A stretch of DNA of 64,000 bases, taken from assembly GCA_022828595.1 (NCBI GenBank), contig JAKGHH010000005.1, positions 30,764,193 to 30,828,192 of the forward strand, read 5' to 3'. Below are positions 57,067 through 64,000 of the stretch, one piece after another. The notes beneath the pieces were generated by a model that saw only the letters and a program-made list of their open reading frames with translations, was not told the DNA's origin and did not search any database. Position 1 is the first letter of the stretch, and each line of letters starts with the position of its first letter. A program made the position numbers and the translations under genes. This DNA is from Nelumbo lutea. Its lineage: Eukaryota; Streptophyta; Magnoliopsida; Proteales; Nelumbonaceae.

Positions 57067-58282
57067 GATTCAAAGTATTGGAAACGCTAAGTGTATTGGA
57101 AAGACAATTTTAAAAGATGTATCAGGATAGACCTTGGATATGCATGTGTATTCAAGAAAAATTAAGATACACATAGATACACATGTAAATACAATAAATA
57201 CTTCAATAAATCATAAAAATACATCCATAACAATAAATATAAGGCCTCAATGTGGTATACATATATTAAATTAATATATTTTAGTGGTTTTATGAAGAAA
57301 TACATTGTAGTTAATTATAATTTCATTAAAAAAACCCTATGCGTAACTACAATTTATAAATTTTAATTATTAAGTTTTAAGGGATAGGAAAACCCAACTA
57401 TCCTATCCAACCATAAAACATGCATTGGCATAACTTCTAAGGGAAAATATTGTTAATATTTATTTATTATTTAAATAATTACTATTTATTTTTTATTAAT
57501 AAAAATAAATAAAAACCGTACAATATATTCAAAAAAATAATTACTAAAGAAATTTCAATTGTTCTTAGGATATGATAGATTATCCATAGATCTATGATAT
57601 ATTCAATCATTATGATTAGATCATAAAATATAATTAATTATTATTTATTTTTTAATTGTAAAAAATATTAAAGAAGAAATTTCAATTGATCTATAGATAT
57701 TATTGATAATCCATTGATCGTAAACATATAAAGTGTTGATCAGCAAATAAAAAATTACATTTTCAATTTTTTTGTTATTTTATATTTTTCCCAAATCTCT
57801 TCATAAACTTTCCATAAATCCACTCAAAATACGAAAAAAAATTGTGATTTCTTTAATATAAGAAATATAAATCAATATAAATTTAAACATTTTTAAGCAT
57901 TCAAGAAAAAAAAAAAAAGAAATCACAGCATTATGAAAATTTTAAAAACAATCTTCAAAAATCATTAATGATTCACACTTGTTTCTTGCATTTTTTTTGT
58001 GTATCTAACACTCTAGGAATGAGGTTTGAAGTTTTAGAATCATTTGGGGTGAAAAAGGCTTTCTTTCCCCTTTTATGTTTTTTTTTTTCGTTTTTTGTCT
58101 GTATCTTTTCTATAGCATATCCATCGACTCTATCAATACACCACCAATATGATTTGATCCAGTTCCGATACTATGGAAAAAGATGACATCATCAATTTCC
58201 CACTATCATGTATTGGGTTTTAAAAGATACAATAGAATACACCCCATATCGGGCATATTGTGTTGAAATTTAAAACCTTGAA
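57067..58282. mobile_element. MULE-like AT-rich insertion in the copia RNase H
   Basis: Flanking 9-mers 'agtgcatat' (57058-57066) and 'ggtgcatac' (58283-58291) match at 7 of 9 positions, the differences being transitions. On the minus strand they both encode the Tyr-Cys-Thr of the copia 'STSGYCTF' motif, whose halves lie on the two sides. The ends 'ttcaaagtattggaaac' and, reversed, 'ttcaaggttttaaattt' are weakly inverted. 'gtattgg'-type words recur near both ends. The interior is 80% AT or so and has no coding capacity. Confidence 0.65.
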
Positions 58283-58988
58283 GGTGCATACCCATGATGT
58301 GGATCTCCTGTCATTTAGAAACCTCTACATGGATGTTTCTTTGGGTATGCAAGTATCCTATCAATGGATTTGTAGTGCTGAACTCGATGAGCAAGCACAT
58401 ATGACTCACAACATTTACAACATAGGAAATGTCTGGGAATGTCATACATGGATATAGTAGTAGACCCATAATCCTCTGATATGTTGCCACATTCTTAACC
58501 AACTCACCATCCAAAGCATTAATCTTGTTGTTCAGATCAATAGGTGTATCAGTTGGTTTAACTCCTACCTTCCTAGTTTCCTATAGTAGGTCTAATACAT
58601 ACTTCCTTTGAAATATAAATACCCCATGCTTGGATATTGCAACCTCAATCCCCAGAAAATGTTTCAGTTCATTTAGATCCATAATCTCAAATTCTTGATA
58701 TAATGACTTCTTGAGTGCAAAAATCTCCCTTTAATCATTTAATGTAACAACTATGTTATCCACATATACAATCAGTATTGACACCAATGATTCTCTCCTC
58801 TTCAAAAAGACGGTGTGATCTTATTGGATCAATGTGTATAAAAAATGGGTAAATTCTCCCCTAAACCTATCAAACCATGCTCTAAGTGATTATTTCAGAC
58901 CATATAATGATATCTTCATCCTACAGGCTTTTCCCTCACTAACATTTTCATAGAAACCATCTTGAATGTCCTCCTCCTACAAATCACC
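58283..58988 (-). pseudogene. copia element 2: reverse transcriptase, C-terminal part
   Basis: From 58988 leftward the reading gives KISLYGLK-SLRAWFDRF, then SILIVYVDNIVVTLND, EFEIMDLNELKHFLGIEV and KYVLDLL. The frame 58514-58311 follows with VATYQRIMGLLLYPCMTFPD and YVVNVVSHM. Reading then breaks up into 'RRST'-like remains at the MULE border. The catalytic YVDD is YVDN and stops occur, so it is inactive. The plus frame at 58260-58457 is a shadow. Confidence 0.8.
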
Positions 58989-60134
58989 TGAAGGGATGAG
59001 AGATCCATCATATGGATGGCCGAACCCTATAGGAAGTTTGGGCAAATTTTCAAAAATTTCCCTCTCTCCCATATGGGAATCGCATTCCCTATTTTAGAAA
59101 ATTGCATTTTCAGTGATCATTCTTGAAACAAAACTGGTCCAGATCCAAAACCAATAGGAAGTGAGGGATATACCTAATACGAAGTAGTAGTAACTCCCAA
59201 TGTAGGTGTTCACGCCCAAAGAGAAGACCAAAACCCACTTTCATTGAAGATGACATAGTGTTTAGTGAAGTAGGATCAGCAGGATGGTTCTTCAGCAAGA
59301 AACTAAATTCTTCAGCAAGAATTGGGTAAGGGCTGGTGAGCACGACTTCAGATTGCTTCTTCTACCAAGAAGCAATGTCAAGAATACTTATTGATCAGTT
59401 CCACAAGTGGAGATTGAACTGGGTAGGGACGGCAAGAACAGGGGAGAACACTGTAGATTGTTGTTTTGTTAAAACTATGGAATTCAACCCCTATTTATAG
59501 ACTTCTTTGGATTAGCCTCCTAATCCGATTAAGAGAGAGTTTCTTTATCCAATTCTGATATTTGGAGATGGACTTTTAGATGGATAAAACTTATCTTATC
59601 CTTTAGCTAATTCTCATCAGATTATAAATCATATGTTGCCCCCTTTTTAATTAACTAACTTAAGCCCAGTTCAAATTGGACCATAGGCCCATTAAGCTTA
59701 TGTGCTCACTTACTCCTTAACCTACTACCCAGTTGGCTCTCTTTGTATAGTGTGAGACCCTAACATTGATCTACACACCAGCCACATGGGTTTATCTCAA
59801 CATTAGTTACAAAGCCTATCTGAATTCACTGTAGGAGACAGTAAACCCCTGAGTCCATCACCATGGGCTCTTAATGGGGCCAATAATTACTCTAAATAGT
59901 TCTTGGATCCAGCCACCTTATGAAAACTCAAGGACTGTTGGCAGATGTAAGATTAGCCTATTAGTTATTACCCTCAATGGTCTTACATTTAACCTCTCAG
60001 CCCATAATGATCAAACACTGCCCGACAACAGAGGACATCTCCCTTGGTTGTAAGGTACAGTGCTGCACTCTCTACTCACATGGATGCCGAGAATTAAAAC
60101 ATTTTGGAAACATTATGAAACCATAATATATATA

Positions 60135-60173
<39 letters not shown>

Positions 60174-60806
60174 ACCTTTATATAAATATATTTTTCAAAA
60201 CCAAATTTCAACATTTGAAATCCACTACCGACAGTTTAGGATTCGATCAGAGAGAGTGCACTTCCCCGGTCATTCACTTTGTCTGACAGCTGATCCTATC
60301 ACTATGATCACCCACTAGTTGAATTCTCAGACTCTCCCAGCATACCCAGGTTTTGACCCCCTTTGAGGATCTCACTGATTGACATATCAAAAACAGCCCA
60401 ATCTGACACTTAGTGTAGTACCATAATTGAGTCTAGGGATCAGGTGTAAATTTCAATTTTGCCCATCTATCTCCAAGGTCCATGGCAATACTAGAATTTG
60501 GTCTTGTTCAGGGTTTCAAGAAAATCAACACTATATGCACCTCAGGTCTCACCCTGATAGCTGAGACAAGCCACCCCAACCAACTTGGCAGCACATCAGT
60601 GTCAGCCTTGGCAAAATAAATCTCTCTAGATCTATCCAACAACTGTGAAGATTCTAAACTAACACAAGTCTCATAAGTGTCCAGTTTAAGGGTATTACAC
60701 AGAAACACACCAAATGACATGAATAAATTATGCACTTTATTCATTTACAATAAATAACATAATGTACATCAATCTGATTGGAGCTAAGGGCATACACTAT
60801 CTAACA
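58989..60806 (-). mobile_element. Solo LTR (family L1247), 1818 bp, TSD TCACC
   Basis: On the minus strand it starts 'tgttagatagtgtatgccc' (60806) and ends at 58989 with 'atctctcatcccttca'. Identical 5-mers 'tcacc' flank it (58984-58988, 60807-60811), and copia reverse transcriptase continues on both sides. No internal retroelement sequence or primer site is present. It contains an AT microsatellite (60127-60169). It is the longest copy of the family here, and its insertion postdates the copia element. Frames inside it (59110-59343, 60508-60744) are not genes. Confidence 0.88.
60127..60169. repeat. (AT)n microsatellite within the solo LTR
   Basis: About 20 AT units with one CT interruption. 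The plus-strand relative at 36.9 kb has a shorter 'atgatatatatgatatat' tract (37520-37550) at the homologous place. Confidence 0.9.
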
Positions 60807-60811
60807 TCACC

Positions 60812-62620
60812 ATATAGACATCAAGTTGGAAGACTAACTATGAGTAACTAGTTGTTAGATATAAGAGAATCTAAACTGAGTTCATCATAGCCACTAGTGC
60901 AAAAGTCTCCAAATAATCCATACCATAAGTCTAAGTATACGCTTTTGCAACCAACCTTGCTTTGTACCTCCCAATACTGTTATCGGCCCTATACTTCATA
61001 ATGAAAATACATTTATATCCAACTATTTCTTTTTTTTGTAGGAAGATCAACTATTTCCCATGTCTAATTCTTGGTCAAAGCCTCTATCTCTTCTATCATA
61101 ACAGCACACTACTCAAGTTTAAAGATAGCCTCACTAACATTCCTAAGTATAGACAGAATATAGAGAACAAAGGAAGGCACGATAGGAAGGTGAGAGAGCA
61201 CTGTAGGAGAGATGGTATTGAATGTAATGGAATGTACACTTTTTCTTTCCCTTTCGAATGCAATGGAAAGATCAATCAGCTATAACATCAATGTTATATA
61301 TAAAAACATCATCAATGGGATTAGAGGCAATAACATGCTTAAGGGAAATACCTATAATTATATCAGTCAAACTTGAAATATCAGATGGACTAATGAAGAA
61401 TGGTGCAAGTTCATCTACAAGAGCATGTGTGGAATCAACCCTCTTGCATTGGCATGGAAAGAACTATAAGGCAAGTCATAGTGGGTCAAGCAATAGGACT
61501 GGAGCAGATGGTTGAGCAAAAGGTGGAACTCATGGACCAAATGAAGGAATAGGAAGAGGAGTGCTCCCCCCCCCCCCCCCCACACACACACACAAAAAAA
61601 AATCCCTCCCCCTAAGGAGAACTACTAGAGAAAAAGAATGTAGACTCAAAAAATATAACATCAATAATGACAAATTTGCTCACCTACACTGGATTGTAAC
61701 AATAATACCCCTTCTGCTTTTGAGCATATCCAATAACAAATGCAGTTCGTGGCATTAGAATCCAATTACCTACGATAATGACCAAGAATGTGAACAAAAA
61801 AGACACCCAAAAACTCTTAAAGGTATATGAAAAATCTCCTCATCTGGAAATAAAAGGCTAAATGACACCTTGAACTCTATGATGCATTAAGAAACATGGC
61901 TGATCAAACACAGAATTGTGAGAACTACATCCCCCAAAACTAAATAGGAACTAAAACACACACCATAAGACTTCTTGCCACCTCCACAATGTGTATTTTT
62001 TCTCTACTACTCCATTTTGTTATGGTGTATAAGCATAACTATTCTAATGAATCACCCCATGCTCCAAAAAATACATAGCCAAATCCTTCTCAAAATATTC
62101 TTTGGCATTATCTGATTTTAAAATCCTAGTTTTCCCTCTATATTGTGTGAGAACCATCTGGTAGAACTACCATACCAAAATGGGTATCTCACCACTAGAT
62201 CTTATCAAATATATCCAAGAATACTGAGAGTAATTATCGACAAACAAAAGAAAATACTGTTAACCACCCATGGATGATATATGATAAGGTCTCCATTCAT
62301 CAATGCGAATAATATAAAAAATGGAAGAACTTTTATTAATTAATTTAAAAGAATGTCTACAATGCTTTCCCAGCTAATAGCTTACACACTTCAGATTAGA
62401 TGACTAAATAGACTCAAACAATTTTGGAAACAAACATCTCAAGGAATTGAAAGAAATATGACCTAACCAATTATGCCAGAGAATAATTTGACTCACTGAC
62501 TCTGACCTACTACTACTATTGCTAATATGGTGGCTTTAATATCTTGGAAGCTCATCTAGAAGGTAGACTCACATCACTACCACTCCCAACCATCCTCTTT
62601 AACTCCAAATCTTGCAAAAC
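60812..62620 (-). pseudogene. copia element 2: integrase and N-terminal reverse transcriptase
   Basis: Near 61030-60850 the minus reading gives RYKARLVAKAYT-TYGMDYLE and TFALVAMMNSV (copia RT start), then LVFQLDV at the solo LTR border. Near 62030-61960 it reads KWSSREKIHIVEVARSLM, the QNGVAERKNRHLLEVARSLM integrase motif. Near 61860-61790 'FFIYL-EFLGVFFVHI' follows. Stops and frame changes are frequent. The plus frames at 60962-61758 are shadows. A C-run and CA repeat at 61567-61600 falls in the integrase-RT linker. Confidence 0.7.
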
Positions 62621-64000
62621 ACAATTACTATGAAGAAAAAGTCACTGAGCAATTCAAATTCTTTGTTAGACTATTCACTGAATCATGCAAAATGCAATTA
62701 CCAAGAAAAAGTCACTGAGCAATTCAAATTCTTTGTTAGACTACTCACAAAAAGAAGGTTAATATGAAATCTACAAACACATAAGACAGAGGACAAATTA
62801 ATTCCATTAGTAACCTTAACTATCCCTTTTTCCAACATTGAGAATATAAGAACCATCTACCATAGAGAATTTATCTCTACTAGAACACAACTGATAAGAA
62901 CTAAAAAGAGTAGACATATTGATCATGCGCTCAAATGCTCCTAAGTCTATAATCCATGGAGATCTCTCCTTATCTAAGGTGGAGGCATAATGTGAAACCA
63001 AACTACTTATATGAGAAAAAGAAATAGTGTGATTAACACCTACACTTAGCTACCCACTTGAAGAACCAGAACCAACTAAATCCTATTACTCATAAGTAAT
63101 CCAAACTTTTCCAATTCAATTTTGATTGTTTTCATTGCAATGGAATCTAAATCGACTTCGATAAGATGTCCCAAAGACTTTCTAGTAACTACTACATTTG
63201 CATTTTCCTTTTTTATTTGATTTGAGCTGGTATGAAATATGGGCAAAGCTTCCAACGGGTGTCTCTGGTATGCTTAAGCTTCTTGCAGTAGTCACACACC
63301 AAGTACCTCTTGATCTCACTACTCCCCATCTCAATATGGCTTAAGTTTGATTATACTAACCATAATTGTCTGGTAAACTCCAAACTATTTCAACTTGACA
63401 TTCCTCCAACTCTCCTCTTCAAACACAAAGGCATAAGCTTGAGAAATAATTGCACTCTCTCTAGAAAGGATGTGTTGCCTAGAAATATTAAATTCTAAGT
63501 TTAGTCCAACCAAGAAATCAAAGACCACATTCTTCTATACCAACTTGTAATAGGTTGTTGCATCCTTCATACTCTTCCAAACCATAATTTCTAAGTGATC
63601 TATCTCCTATCAAAGTGCTTTTAGCATGAGAAAATACATAACAAGAGGCTTATTTCCATGTTTCATATTATTCACTTAATTCCTCAATTGATAGGCCCTG
63701 GTTATTTTTTGTTTCTAGGAATAAATCTTAGCCACTCCATCCCAAATCTCCCATTTGTTGTATTTACCCACAAAAAAATTATCAATATGTGGTAACATTA
63801 AATTATACAACCAAGACATCATCATGTAATTCTTCTATACCCACTAGGAGAAATCTATATCTGGTTTCTTTTCATCCCCAATAAGATATCCTAGTTTCCC
63901 ATGAGCTCTAATAACCATCTTGGTTGATTATGCCCACTCTAAATAGTTTGTACCATCTAACTTAATTGTGGTAATGATCCTAAGTTCAAAAGTTTATTTA
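62620..64000 (-). pseudogene. copia element 2: gag, zinc knuckle and protease (partial at window end)
   Basis: Near 63900-63700 the minus reading gives GYLIGDEKKPDIDF, then KNYMMMSWLYNLMLPHIDNF and KWEIWDGVAKIYS, typical of copia gag. Near 63300-63260 YLVCDYCKKLKHTRDTRWKL is the plant copia zinc knuckle with its third Cys changed to Arg. The frame 63001-62816 has SPWIIDLGAFERMINMSTLF, the protease motif with DLGA in place of DSGA. The start of gag lies outside the window. Inactive. Confidence 0.75.

Larger units (their letters stand above)
56423..64000 (-). mobile_element. Ty1/copia element 2, runs past the window end; interrupted twice
   Basis: The minus-strand element starts outside the window (beyond 64000) with gag and ends at its 3' LTR, whose boundary is at 56722. 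Reverse sequence 'ccaacttgagggggtg' (56723-56738) is the polypurine tract, and the LTR starts 'tgctagggtttttgtg'. Its left limit, about 56420, is uncertain. Order along the minus strand: gag and zinc knuckle, protease, integrase, RT, RNase H, 3' LTR. It is interrupted by the insertions at 57067-58282 and 58989-60806. Confidence 0.75.

Noticed and set aside
61567..61600. C-run/CA repeat as a telomere-like or regulatory tract
   Set aside because: A simple homopolymer plus dinucleotide expansion in dead copia sequence.

Overview
This is nuclear DNA of a flowering plant: AT-rich and dense in microsatellites. It holds one intact spliced host gene in a sea of decayed transposable elements (TEs). 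The retroelement classes (Ty1/copia, Tat-lineage Ty3 with an archaeal-type RNase H, RTE and L1 LINEs, CACTA, hAT, MULE and Tourist elements) are typical of a seed-plant genome. I cannot name the species.

The only gene I can support end to end is a type-I pectin methylesterase on the minus strand, 17198 to 13733. It has three exons with GT-AG introns, and the joined reading frame is 525 codons plus stop. It encodes a signal peptide, a four-cysteine pectinesterase-inhibitor prodomain, an RKLL processing site and a complete catalytic domain with all expected active-site residues. A TATA-like box lies about 125 bases upstream of the ATG. Intron 2 (1.79 kb) carries nested inverted repeats and starts with a CT microsatellite four bases inside the 5' splice site.

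1-13.4 kb: intergenic DNA with an RTE LINE tail (minus), two hAT-type elements (3761-3953, 4004-4538) with 8-bp target-site duplications (TSDs), an AT-rich degenerate tandem array, a 1057-bp element with about 200-bp terminal inverted repeats and a perfect 9-bp TSD (6235-7291, MULE-like), a copia gag remnant (minus), a Tourist-like MITE and two SINE-like sequences.

17.4-24.4 kb: dispersed and inverted repeats, including a multi-copy GC-richer repeat cluster (18.93-20.47 kb) and hairpin MITEs.

24.4-34 kb: a nested stack. An LTR element with a tRNA-iMet-type primer site (LTRs at 24473-25719 and, truncated, 33465-33982) is split by a CACTA-type element (26009-33147, TSD ATT). That element in turn contains a decayed copia element (about 29.9-32.2 kb, minus).

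34-56 kb: remains of Tat-lineage Ty3 elements. There is an Ogre-like 5' end (minus) and two pol remnants (38.9-41.65 kb and 51.1-53.1 kb, plus). Antisense-type ORFs lie at 43.2-44.0 and 53.7-55.5 kb; the latter resembles the 'putative gypsy type transposon' domain. Solo LTRs of the 24.4-kb LTR family interrupt this region at 36892-38636 (TSD TCATT) and 49802-51081.

56-64 kb: a copia element (minus) running off the window end. It is interrupted by a MULE-like insertion (57067-58282) in the RNase H motif and by a solo LTR (58989-60806, TSD TCACC) in the reverse transcriptase.

Every TE coding region seen has stops, frameshifts or lost catalytic residues. I found no rRNA, true tRNA, CRISPR array or coherent undescribed gene system. 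What stands out is the readable order of insertions, a perfect 200-bp tandem duplication inside a dead element, and the repeat structure in the pectin methylesterase intron.
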